64,000 nt of DNA from an uncultured Treponema sp. Lineage in GTDB: Bacteria; Spirochaetota; Spirochaetia; Treponematales; Treponemataceae. Below, in pieces: positions 17,343 through 24,430 of the stretch. The DNA lies in NCBI GenBank assembly GCA_946615905.1, contig CAMOIE010000003.1, positions 62,001-126,000 on the forward strand, read 5' to 3'. A program made the position numbers and the translations under genes. The stretch's first letter is position 1. Every line of letters starts with the position of its first letter. Under the pieces are notes generated by a model. The model had not been told where the DNA came from. It saw nothing but the letters and a program-made list of their open reading frames with translations, and ran no database searches.

Positions 17343-18125
17343 ATGACTTTTTGTGACTCACACATTCACTTTGAGCAGTGCAGGCTTTCCGGCCTTTTGA
17401 AAAAGCCCCTCTTTGAAGGGGACTCGTATTTCGCCCTTTCCTCTGCCCATGATCCTGGCGAATTCGAACGGATGGAGGGGCTGATAAATAATCTTCCGGC
17501 GAATATGAAAGTCTTTCCGACCTTCGGCCTTCATCCCCAAAATCCTCTGATTGAAAACGCAGACTTTCTTGAAAGACTGATCAGGGAAAAAAGAATCACC
17601 GCAATCGGGGAGGCAGGCTTTGACTTTTTCACCGCTGACTTCAAGGCGAGTGAAAAAAAACAGGAGGACTGCTGGAATGTAGAACTGGAGCTTGCGGAAA
17701 AATATTCCCTGCCGGTTGTGATTCATGTCCGCAAGGCGATGCATAAGATTTTTGCTGACAGCAAAAGACTCTCAAAAATTCCCTCCGTGATTTTTCACTC
17801 TTTTCCGGGAAGCCTGCAGGACGCGAAATCATTGCAGAAAAAAGGGGTGAATGCCTTTTATTCTTTCGGGAAGCCCCTGCTCAACGGGAAAAAGTCTGCC
17901 CTTGACTGTGTGAAAAATCTCCCTGACGGGAAAATTCTTTTGGAGACTGACGCGCCATTTCAAACTTTAAAAGGCGAGGAATTTACACGGCCGGAGGAAA
18001 TCCAAAAAGTTTTTTTGATGGCAGCCCAAGTCAGAGCTTCTGATTTTGCGAATTTAGCCGAAATTATTAAAGGTAATTTTTTTGCAAGCTTGAATTTTCC
18101 AGTAGACCAAAAAACTATAGACTGA
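17343..18125 (+). CDS. TatD-family metal-dependent hydrolase
   Basis: TIM-barrel metallohydrolase, 260 residues, cytoplasmic; characterised relatives are 3'-5' exonucleases or deoxyribonucleases. Metal ligands visible: CDSHIHF at the N-terminus (HxH), IGEAGFDFF (Glu), VIHVRKA (His), VIFHSFPG (His) and LLETDAPF (Asp). The family's usual GLDY is here GFDF. The sequence is more divergent than typical TatD, so substrate is open. ATG preceded by GGAGAAAA. It leads the group that runs into the Rnf-like operon. Confidence 0.82.
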   Translation: MTFCDSHIHFEQCRLSGLLKKPLFEGDSYFALSSAHDPGEFERMEGLINNLPANMKVFPTFGLHPQNPLIENADFLERLIREKRITAIGEAGFDFFTADFKASEKKQEDCWNVELELAEKYSLPVVIHVRKAMHKIFADSKRLSKIPSVIFHSFPGSLQDAKSLQKKGVNAFYSFGKPLLNGKKSALDCVKNLPDGKILLETDAPFQTLKGEEFTRPEEIQKVFLMAAQVRASDFANLAEIIKGNFFASLNFPVDQKTID

Positions 18126-18131
18126 TAAAAT
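18103..18131 (+). promoter_or_regulatory. Promoter for the divergent PAP2 gene, predicted leaderless
   Basis: TAGACC (18103-18108), 17-base spacer, TAAAAT (18126-18131), then six bases (AATATT) to the ATG at 18138. It overlaps the end of the TatD gene. No Shine-Dalgarno. Confidence 0.5.
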
Positions 18132-18137
18132 AATATT

Positions 18138-18620
18138 ATGATTCTTAGCGCGACAGAACAGTTACAATTGCTTTTGCAAAATCCCGTATTCATAGGGTGC
18201 GTTTCAAGCTGGTTTTGCGCTCAATTCATCAAAACATTGATAAAACTCTGTTCTGGCAAAGTTCATTCCATTGAAGAACTTTTTGAGCTTTTAATTTGGC
18301 GGACAGGCGGAATGCCATCTTCTCACACAGCTTTGGTGGCCTGCCTTTCAACTTCGATTGCTTTCCGGTCTGGTTTGGACTCTGACCTCTTTATTCTCTC
18401 ATTCTGCTTTTTTATGGTGACAATCCGGGATGCGGTTGGTGTCAGAAGGTCTTCTGGAAATCAGGCTAAGGCCCTGAACGAGATGGGGTCTGAATTGAAG
18501 AAGAGCGGAATTTGGGAAGCCTTTAAAAAGGTCAAGGAAGTTCAGGGACACACTCCGCTGGAGGTTTTTGTCGGCAGCCTTTTAGGCTTTTTTATCGGTG
18601 TCGCGTTTTCTGTTTTGTAA
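18138..18620 (+). CDS. Divergent PAP2-family membrane protein (YuiD-like)
   Basis: 160-residue membrane protein of the divergent PAP2 family. WRTGGMPSSHTALVACLSTSIAF carries the PSSH phosphatase motif, RDAVGVRRSSGNQAKALN carries the second conserved block, and VQGHTPLEVFVGSLLGFFIG the third (GHT/S). Predicted integral membrane with about four helices. Substrate unknown; lipid pyrophosphate hydrolysis is a family-level guess. It is followed 27 bases later by the membrane protein that precedes rnfC. Confidence 0.85.
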   Translation: MILSATEQLQLLLQNPVFIGCVSSWFCAQFIKTLIKLCSGKVHSIEELFELLIWRTGGMPSSHTALVACLSTSIAFRSGLDSDLFILSFCFFMVTIRDAVGVRRSSGNQAKALNEMGSELKKSGIWEAFKKVKEVQGHTPLEVFVGSLLGFFIGVAFSVL

Positions 18621-18647
18621 AATATTAAAATATAAAGAATTAAAATA

Positions 18648-20054
18648 ATGAAGATTCCATTTTTGCAAAAGTCAGTTTTTCTTTCTCTCTTAGTTTTTTC
18701 TTTTTGCCTTTTACTCATAGCCCTATTTAAAAGCTCTCCGTCCTCGGCATTGTGGAAGGGCTACAGGACTTTGTACGTGTCTTCTTCAACATTGAATGAT
18801 GCCGCTGTCCTTTCTATTTTGAATAAAAATGGCTGTACCGATGCAATCGGAAAGTCGAACCAGCAGCTTCCTATAGTTTCCCAAATGGCCCCTGTTCAAA
18901 CTGAAAATCAGGCTTACCTTCAAAAACGAGCGAATTTTTTCACGGATTCAGAGCATAAGCTTATGGTCTTCTATGTGCCTTTGAGTCAGTCCGCTGGAAT
19001 TGAAAAGTCTTTGGAAGAACTTTCCGCATTTTCTGAAAGCTATGCGGGAACGGATGGCAATGTTCAGTTTCCGCATTTTCCATCTCTCTTGCTTTTGCTT
19101 TTTGCGCTCTTTCTTTTTTATTTTTCAAAAAACAAAATCTTTTTCGCCTCGTCCGCAGTTCCACTTGTCTTTTTCGCCTTTATGAGACCTTTTTTCAGCG
19201 TGTGTGGCGGCCTTTCCATGACTTTATACGCTTTTTACTGTATGCAAAAAATCTGGGGCCGGTCAGGCTTTGTAAAAAGGACTCTTTACTCAACTCAAAT
19301 TGTCGCTTCCCTGGCTCTTCCCTTTGCCGTGATTTTTATCTCTTCCCCGGTGAATTCGATTTTGTATGTCTTGAGCCTTTTGGCTTCCGCCTCGGCGATT
19401 CGCTTTTCGGACTTTCTGCTCGACCTTTATTATGAAAAATCGCTTTTTGTTCCGGTTCCGATTTTGACAGCAAGACAGATAAACTTGAAGAGCAGAAAAA
19501 ATATAAAGTTCCAGCTTGCAGCCTCTCTTTTGATTTTGATTTTCTTTTTTATAGCGACTTTTGCCTCTGGTGCTGCAGCATCGACTTTTGCCGATTCTGA
19601 AAATCCGGCTCTTCCGGCTCCTTCAAAAACTTCAGACTCAAGGCTTCCTGTTCTGGCAGAATTCTCTGACTGGGCTTGGTCTTCGATAACTTTCCCCTAT
19701 AGACGGGCTTTTGAGACTACTGCAAATCCGCCTGTAGAGGGGGAGACCGTCTCGATTCCTGAATATTCAATTGGAGAGGACGGGGCAATCCACGAGGAAG
19801 AGAGAATCGTCTACGAATATAATTCCGCCTTTAAAAATAAGGTTTTTAAAGGAATTTCTGACCTCTCGTATCCTGCTGTTGAAAAAATGCTTTTGAAACA
19901 GGGAAAAGATGCGACTTTTGCATATTCTCAAGGCTCCGGCTCTTCTTCGGAGTCTTTTGCAAGTCTTTCACTGGCTATACTGCTTTTGCTGACAGTCCTG
20001 CTGGCCTTTTCAGCAGCTTTTGCTCCTTCACTTAAGGCGAGGAATAAAAAATGA
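18648..20054 (+). CDS. Membrane protein of unknown function upstream of rnfC
   Basis: 468 residues, no family recognised. Hydrophobic helix at residues 8-27, an extracytoplasmic-looking segment to about 143, four or five helices between 144 and 260, another near 278-300 (LLILIFFFIATFASG), a Ser/Pro-rich exposed segment (~300-430) and a final helix near 435-455 followed by a basic tail. The segment VSSSTLNDAAVLSILNKNGC resembles a substrate-binding or interaction domain but I cannot name it. Its TGA overlaps the rnfC ATG, so it is probably expressed with, and may assemble with, the Rnf-like complex. Confidence 0.65.
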   Translation: MKIPFLQKSVFLSLLVFSFCLLLIALFKSSPSSALWKGYRTLYVSSSTLNDAAVLSILNKNGCTDAIGKSNQQLPIVSQMAPVQTENQAYLQKRANFFTDSEHKLMVFYVPLSQSAGIEKSLEELSAFSESYAGTDGNVQFPHFPSLLLLLFALFLFYFSKNKIFFASSAVPLVFFAFMRPFFSVCGGLSMTLYAFYCMQKIWGRSGFVKRTLYSTQIVASLALPFAVIFISSPVNSILYVLSLLASASAIRFSDFLLDLYYEKSLFVPVPILTARQINLKSRKNIKFQLAASLLILIFFFIATFASGAAASTFADSENPALPAPSKTSDSRLPVLAEFSDWAWSSITFPYRRAFETTANPPVEGETVSIPEYSIGEDGAIHEEERIVYEYNSAFKNKVFKGISDLSYPAVEKMLLKQGKDATFAYSQGSGSSSESFASLSLAILLLLTVLLAFSAAFAPSLKARNKK

Positions 20055-21331
20055 AAAAAAGAATCCATTCAGAATTTATTTCAGAAGATAAAAATATATT
20101 TAAATTCTCAGTTAATTCCTTTTTGCCGTTATCAGTGACGATTCCCTTTGCGGAAAGAGAGGGGCTTCCACAGACTCTTTTAGTCAAAGAGGGAGAATTT
20201 GTAAAAGAAGGTCAGGCTTTAATTTCAAATTCAAATGGAAAAATTCATGCCTCAGTGCCAGGAACTGTTACAAAGATTCAGGAATTTACTTTTCCTGGAG
20301 GTTTTTCAGGTGGTTCAGTTTCGATAAAACTTGAGGGGGCCTTTTCATATACTGGAAAAAAAATAAATGAAGCGTCTTGGAGAGAAAATGACGCAAAGAC
20401 TTTGCTTTTCTATCTTTGTGAGAAAGGCCTTGTGAACACTTTTTCCGGCAGAGAGGATGACATAAAGACTCAAATTTCAAAATTCTCAAGCCGAGGAAAG
20501 TTCATCGTCCTCCGCCTTTTTGATTCTGATCCCAGCCATGTTGTCGAAAGTTTTTTGGCGCAAAACAAGCAAAAGGAAATCTTTGAAGGCATCCAGATTA
20601 TCGCCCATGCGGCAGGGGCTCATGGAATTCTTTTGGCTTCAGACTCTTCATTTGCAGAGCCTGAAATCTTTAATTCTGCCTTGCCTGTGGCAGTTCTCCC
20701 GCTTCAAGCAGATTCTTATCCGTCGGGCCTTAAAAACAATATTATTGCAGCCGCTGCGAATTCAAAATTAAAAGACCCATTCAACAAACTATCCACCGAT
20801 GACCTTTTTCTCGACTGCCAGACGGCTTTAGACGCTTACAATGCAGTTGTTTTGGGCATTCCCGTTACTGAAAGGTACGTTCATGTTACGGGAGACTGTC
20901 TGAATGCTGCGGCAATCATGAAAATAAAGGTCGGAACCCCGATAAAAACTTTGGTTGACCAGTGCGGAGGGGTAAAGCGGCCAATCTCAAAGATTATTAT
21001 AAACGGACGGGCTGGCGGAATTTCAACAGATTCATTGGAAACCCCTGTTTCCAGACAGGTAAAGTCTCTCGAATTCATTCCCAAAAAAGACTTTCCGAAA
21101 GTTGAGACAGAGAACTGCATCCGCTGTGGAGAGTGCCATTCAGTCTGTCCTGTTGGCCTTTATCCAGAAAGCCTTTACAGAGCCTTTATCCACACGAGGG
21201 ATTTTGATAATGACAATCTTTCTGAAAAAACGGCAATTATTTGTTCACTTTGCGGACTTTGTAATTCTGTCTGTCCGTCAAGAATTCCTCTTGCACAGAT
21301 TATCGAAAAACTACAGGAGCGTCAGTTTTGA
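20051..21331 (+). CDS. rnfC: RnfC-like electron transport subunit with degenerate NADH/FMN region
   Basis: Peripheral subunit of an Rnf-like complex, 426 residues. The N-terminal RnfC domain is recognisable (PLSVTIPFAEREGLPQTLLVKEGEFV, then the lipoyl-like GKIHASVPGTVTKI). Two ferredoxin-type 4Fe-4S motifs are intact: C356-x2-C359-x2-C362-x3-CP and C398-x2-C401-x2-C404-x3-CP. In contrast, the glycine-rich GxGGAGFPT loop that binds NADH/FMN in canonical RnfC is replaced by EKGLVNTFSGRED around residues 124-136, and the GAKQL-type and NVGTA-type blocks are also changed. The downstream AVVLGIPVTERYVHVTGD keeps the family signature. Starts by ATGA overlap with the preceding gene. Confidence 0.85.
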   Translation: MKKRIHSEFISEDKNIFKFSVNSFLPLSVTIPFAEREGLPQTLLVKEGEFVKEGQALISNSNGKIHASVPGTVTKIQEFTFPGGFSGGSVSIKLEGAFSYTGKKINEASWRENDAKTLLFYLCEKGLVNTFSGREDDIKTQISKFSSRGKFIVLRLFDSDPSHVVESFLAQNKQKEIFEGIQIIAHAAGAHGILLASDSSFAEPEIFNSALPVAVLPLQADSYPSGLKNNIIAAAANSKLKDPFNKLSTDDLFLDCQTALDAYNAVVLGIPVTERYVHVTGDCLNAAAIMKIKVGTPIKTLVDQCGGVKRPISKIIINGRAGGISTDSLETPVSRQVKSLEFIPKKDFPKVETENCIRCGECHSVCPVGLYPESLYRAFIHTRDFDNDNLSEKTAIICSLCGLCNSVCPSRIPLAQIIEKLQERQF

Positions 21332-22425
21332 AAAAACAGAGTAAAAAAAGTTATCCGCTCAACCCATATTTATATTTAACCCCTTCTGTTGATACAAAGT
21401 GCCTTTGGCTGATTGCTGTCATGGCCGTCCAAGTCATCATGCTCTTTCTTACAGGAAGCGTAAACTCTCTGCTTGTCCTATTTGCTTCACTGGTGGCTTC
21501 TTTTGCGACGGAAGGCATTTACTCTATCTCCTTGCCTACCAAAAAATTTTTGTGGCAGTCCTCTTTGTTGCGCGGCCTTGTGACAGGGCTTTTGCTCCCA
21601 TCGACTTATCAGCCTTTTGGCGTTTTCATGATTTGCTTTTTGTCTTTGGTCATAAGCAAGTACATGCTTAAGGGAAAGGGTAATTCTTTTGCTAGCTCAT
21701 GGGTAAATCCTGCTGCCATTTGTGTGGCAGCCTGCTATTTAGGAGGGGCAACAGCTTTTCCACCTATTGCGCTTACTCCAGATTTGCTACACGAGCAGAA
21801 TGCCGCCTTGGCTTTGATTCAAACTGGAGAATTTCCGAGACTTGCTATTGATTCTGCGATTACCAGCCGTCTGAACAAATTCCTTTTCAGCCGCTTTGGT
21901 CTTTCGGTTCCTGACGGCTACGTTTCTCTTTTCTGGGATTCAGGTTCTATAATTCCGGCTTTCAGATTCAATTTTATAATTTTGATTTGTTCTATTCTTT
22001 TGATTTCAGCCAATATTGTTGACGGCATTATTCCAGCTACCTTTTTGGCGGTCTATTTGATTTTAGTCAGGCTTTTCGGACAGACTTTTTGTGGAGGCCT
22101 TTTTGCCCGTGGTGATATTTTTCTGGCTATGTTGACAAGCGGAACCCTTTTCTGCGCATTCTTTCTTCTTGACTGGCCTGGAACGACTCCAACTACAAAA
22201 GTCGGCAAAATATTTTATGCCATTTTTGCAGGAGTACTGGCATTCTTTATAGTAGGGGTTGGAACTTCCTCTGCCGGAGCCGTTTTTACAGTTTTGGTGA
22301 CAAACGTGCTTTCAACAATCATTCAGTCGGTCGAAAAGGAGCAGGAGATGATTTTTACAAGAAATTTAATCTCGAAATCACTCGCTTCTTATCAAGAGGG
22401 GGGAGAAAATGACTTTGGACGATAG
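21328..22425 (+). CDS. rnfD: RnfD-like membrane subunit
   Basis: Polytopic subunit of the RnfD/NqrB family, 365 residues. LNPYLYLTPSVDTKCLWLIAV at the N-terminus, RGLVTGLLLPS and SSWVNPAAICVAACYLGG are the expected blocks. Canonical RnfD carries an S/D-G-A-T motif whose threonine holds covalent FMN on the outer face; the only match is GGAT at 139-142, which lies at the end of a membrane helix and is probably fortuitous. The start codon TTG at 21328 overlaps the rnfC stop, with AGGAG upstream. Confidence 0.82.
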   Translation: MKKQSKKSYPLNPYLYLTPSVDTKCLWLIAVMAVQVIMLFLTGSVNSLLVLFASLVASFATEGIYSISLPTKKFLWQSSLLRGLVTGLLLPSTYQPFGVFMICFLSLVISKYMLKGKGNSFASSWVNPAAICVAACYLGGATAFPPIALTPDLLHEQNAALALIQTGEFPRLAIDSAITSRLNKFLFSRFGLSVPDGYVSLFWDSGSIIPAFRFNFIILICSILLISANIVDGIIPATFLAVYLILVRLFGQTFCGGLFARGDIFLAMLTSGTLFCAFFLLDWPGTTPTTKVGKIFYAIFAGVLAFFIVGVGTSSAGAVFTVLVTNVLSTIIQSVEKEQEMIFTRNLISKSLASYQEGGENDFGR

Positions 22426-22897
22426 AACTAAAAAGCACCTGATTGTTTTAGGAATTTTCTGCGGAATAGTGACCGGGATGTTTTTGATTCTTTTTACGAT
22501 AACCCTTCTTGCCCGCAAATCATGGAATCAGGGGTTGAAAGTCTCCGTGCAGGAAACCCTTGACCGGCAGGATGACGGTCGTTTTCAGGTAGAAGAGCCT
22601 ATTCTTTTAAAATCCGCTTCTGCAACTGCGACCGCCATTTACAAGGTTTCTGATGCGAAATTTCCACAGGCTGACACATTCGCGTTGATTGTGCGTCTCC
22701 CAACGATTGCAGGCCCCCAGCCGGCCGTCTTTTTGTACAGCCAAAAGGACGGGGCGAAATTTTACGCCTATGCGATTGAAAACGGTAAGGCGCATGCCCT
22801 TTTTGACCCTAAGGTTTACGCCGCTTCGGTAGGCTACTGGGAAGAAAGACTTCCGCGTCTTATTAAAAAAAATGCTTTGACAAATTCCCTGAGGTAA
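22409..22897 (+). CDS. rnfG: RnfG-position membrane protein lacking the flavinylation motif
   Basis: 162 residues with one N-terminal membrane helix (HLIVLGIFCGIVTGMFLILF) and a ~125-residue extracytoplasmic part. Position between rnfD and rnfE and overall layout match RnfG, but canonical RnfG is about 200 residues and ends in an FMN-binding domain with SGAT; no such motif exists here. Conserved features such as ARKSWNQ and the FMN-bind-like strand VEEPILLKSASATATAIYKV give weak similarity. Overlaps rnfD by 17 bases. Assignment rests mainly on gene order. Confidence 0.65.
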   Translation: MTLDDRTKKHLIVLGIFCGIVTGMFLILFTITLLARKSWNQGLKVSVQETLDRQDDGRFQVEEPILLKSASATATAIYKVSDAKFPQADTFALIVRLPTIAGPQPAVFLYSQKDGAKFYAYAIENGKAHALFDPKVYAASVGYWEERLPRLIKKNALTNSLR

Positions 22898-22901
22898 AAA
22901 A

Positions 22902-23546
22902 ATGACCTTAAAGAAAATATTCTTTTATCTGACACTTTCACTTGCGATGGTGATTCCTGTTCCTGGGCGCTTTGCATTCGGTTTGATTATTCTGGTTCTG
23001 TTTAATATTCAAACCGCAGTCTGCACGCTGATGATTCACGCCGTAAGAAGAATAGGACTTGAGAATCTGAGCAATTCCCTGATAGCCATCACCTTGGTCG
23101 CCGTTACAGTCCTTTGCAAGCAAATCCTGATTTTCTTTTGTCCTCTGGCGGCTCTGACTTTGGGACTTGCGATTTATCTTCCGGCCCTGTCATCCGTTGT
23201 AATAGAATTTTTCTTTTTGGATAAAATCGACCATCTTAAACCCCATATTTTACGCAACATGGGCGAATCAGCAGGCCTTTCCCTGATAGTATTGTTTTAC
23301 TTTTTGCTTCGAGATATTTTCGGCTACGGAACTTTTACCCTGCCTGCCCATAATAGAATTATTGCCTTTCTCCTTCCGTTTAATCCAGAAAGAATTCACG
23401 CTGTCTCTTTTATTGCGACAATCCCAGGCTCTTATTTTATGCTCGCAGGAATTGTCACTCTGACAATTTTCATATATCAGAAAATTCGGGAAAGAAAAAA
23501 GTCTAATTTCAAAAAACTAAAACAAAAAGGAGGTGAAAATGTTTAA
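22902..23546 (+). CDS. rnfE: RnfE-like membrane subunit without the Fe-S cysteines
   Basis: 214 residues, six hydrophobic helices, RnfE/RnfA/NqrD/NqrE family. In canonical RnfE two cysteines (in LGLCP and LPLxxTNC) help to hold a membrane-embedded iron-sulfur centre. The second block aligns as IYLPALSSVVIEFF (residues 91-104), putting V100 at the cysteine; the first aligned region (IPVPGRFAFG) also lacks Cys. Cysteines elsewhere (41, 72, 80) are not in these positions. A C-terminal basic extension of about 35 residues is longer than usual. GAGG precedes the ATG. Confidence 0.75.
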   Translation: MTLKKIFFYLTLSLAMVIPVPGRFAFGLIILVLFNIQTAVCTLMIHAVRRIGLENLSNSLIAITLVAVTVLCKQILIFFCPLAALTLGLAIYLPALSSVVIEFFFLDKIDHLKPHILRNMGESAGLSLIVLFYFLLRDIFGYGTFTLPAHNRIIAFLLPFNPERIHAVSFIATIPGSYFMLAGIVTLTIFIYQKIRERKKSNFKKLKQKGGENV

Positions 23547-24099
23547 TACAATTTTTTATTATATTTGCACTTCTTCCATAATTTTGATTTATGGAGTTGG
23601 ACTTAACCGCCTTTTGACATTGAAAAACACTGTCAACTCAATAGCACTTTCCTGTGTGAAAGCCCTCTGCACATCGTCAGTAACGGTTTTGATAACCACG
23701 CTTTTAGTCAATTCCCTCTTGGCGGAAGCCCAGCTTACAGAGCTATATCCCTTTATCGCAATTATAATTTTTATCGTAATCGGAACGTTAGTCGAGATTT
23801 TCGTGAGTATCGGAGTTTCCCAGTCTCTTACGGAGTTTGCACTTCCAATGCTGACAGTTTTGGTAGCTGTCAGCGAGGGACTAAGCCCGACCCACTCAAT
23901 TATAATTTGCTTTTCCTGCATAGCGGCCTTTTATATCTTCCTGATTTTCATCGCATCAATACGCCGAAGAATCATGCTTTGCGTTCCTGACGGTGGAATA
24001 AAGGAATACACGCTTATGCTTATAAGTCTTGGAATCGTTGTAATCGCTTCATGCGCATGGAATGTTTCCTGGCTGAATTCTATCGGAATGGGGGAATAA
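23539..24099 (+). CDS. rnfA: RnfA-like membrane subunit without the Fe-S cysteines
   Basis: 186 residues from the ATG at 23539, chosen because AAGGAGGT sits 5 bases before it and overlaps the alternative GTG. Six helices, RnfA/NqrE-like. The canonical cysteine blocks LGLCPF and LPLITTNCAV align with YGVGLNRLL (18-26) and ALPMLTVLVAV (101-111); in the second, V109 occupies the cysteine position and L108 the Asn. Surrounding residues (LP, T, AV) are kept, so the loss is specific. Overlaps rnfE by 8 bases. Confidence 0.75.
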   Translation: MFNTIFYYICTSSIILIYGVGLNRLLTLKNTVNSIALSCVKALCTSSVTVLITTLLVNSLLAEAQLTELYPFIAIIIFIVIGTLVEIFVSIGVSQSLTEFALPMLTVLVAVSEGLSPTHSIIICFSCIAAFYIFLIFIASIRRRIMLCVPDGGIKEYTLMLISLGIVVIASCAWNVSWLNSIGMGE

Positions 24100-24102
24100 A
24101 AT

Positions 24103-24348
24103 ATGGTTGTCGACATTCTTTTAGTATCGCTGATTGTGATACTTGCTTCCGCCTTCATAATGTTTTTGTACGTTATTTTTATTCCGACGCTAAAGGAAAA
24201 ATATACAGGTATAAATGATCTTCTTTCCGCCGAGGCGCATAAAGACATTCTGCCAAAAAGAAGTCAGGAAAAGAATCCTGACGAGATGATTTCGGAGCTG
24301 CGAGAAGGTAAAAATGCCCTAAAATCCGCAGTATTCTATCTACCGTAA
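24103..24348 (+). CDS. 81-residue membrane protein in the rnfB position
   Basis: One N-terminal membrane helix (VDILLVSLIVILASAFIMFLYVIFI) followed by a ~50-residue charged tail. In standard rnfCDGEAB order this is where RnfB sits. RnfB begins with a similar hydrophobic anchor but continues with a cysteine-rich Fe-S region and two ferredoxin clusters; this protein has no cysteine at all. It may be the remnant anchor of RnfB or an unrelated small subunit. GGGGG precedes the ATG and the gap to rnfA is 3 bases, so it belongs to the operon. Confidence 0.65.
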   Translation: MVVDILLVSLIVILASAFIMFLYVIFIPTLKEKYTGINDLLSAEAHKDILPKRSQEKNPDEMISELREGKNALKSAVFYLP

Positions 24349-24398
24349 CAATTTTTTATAAATCCCAATCAAACTGCTTTAAATTTCCTGCGACATGG

Positions 24399-24404
24399 TA
24401 TAAA
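24399..24404 (+). promoter_or_regulatory. -10 box upstream of the GH57-like gene
   Basis: TATAAA followed by ATTATC and then a GGAGGG tract. The -35 region is weak (TGCTTT at 18-base spacing). It would give a leader of about 20 bases with a ribosome-binding site, so this gene may be transcribed separately from the Rnf-like operon. Confidence 0.35.
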
Positions 24405-24430
24405 ATTATCGGAGGGTAGGGAAAGGAGCG

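Noticed and set aside
21742..21753. GGAT in RnfD as a covalent-FMN site
   Set aside because: It lies at the end of a predicted membrane helix and lacks the S/D-G-A-T context and position of the family site, so I regard it as chance.
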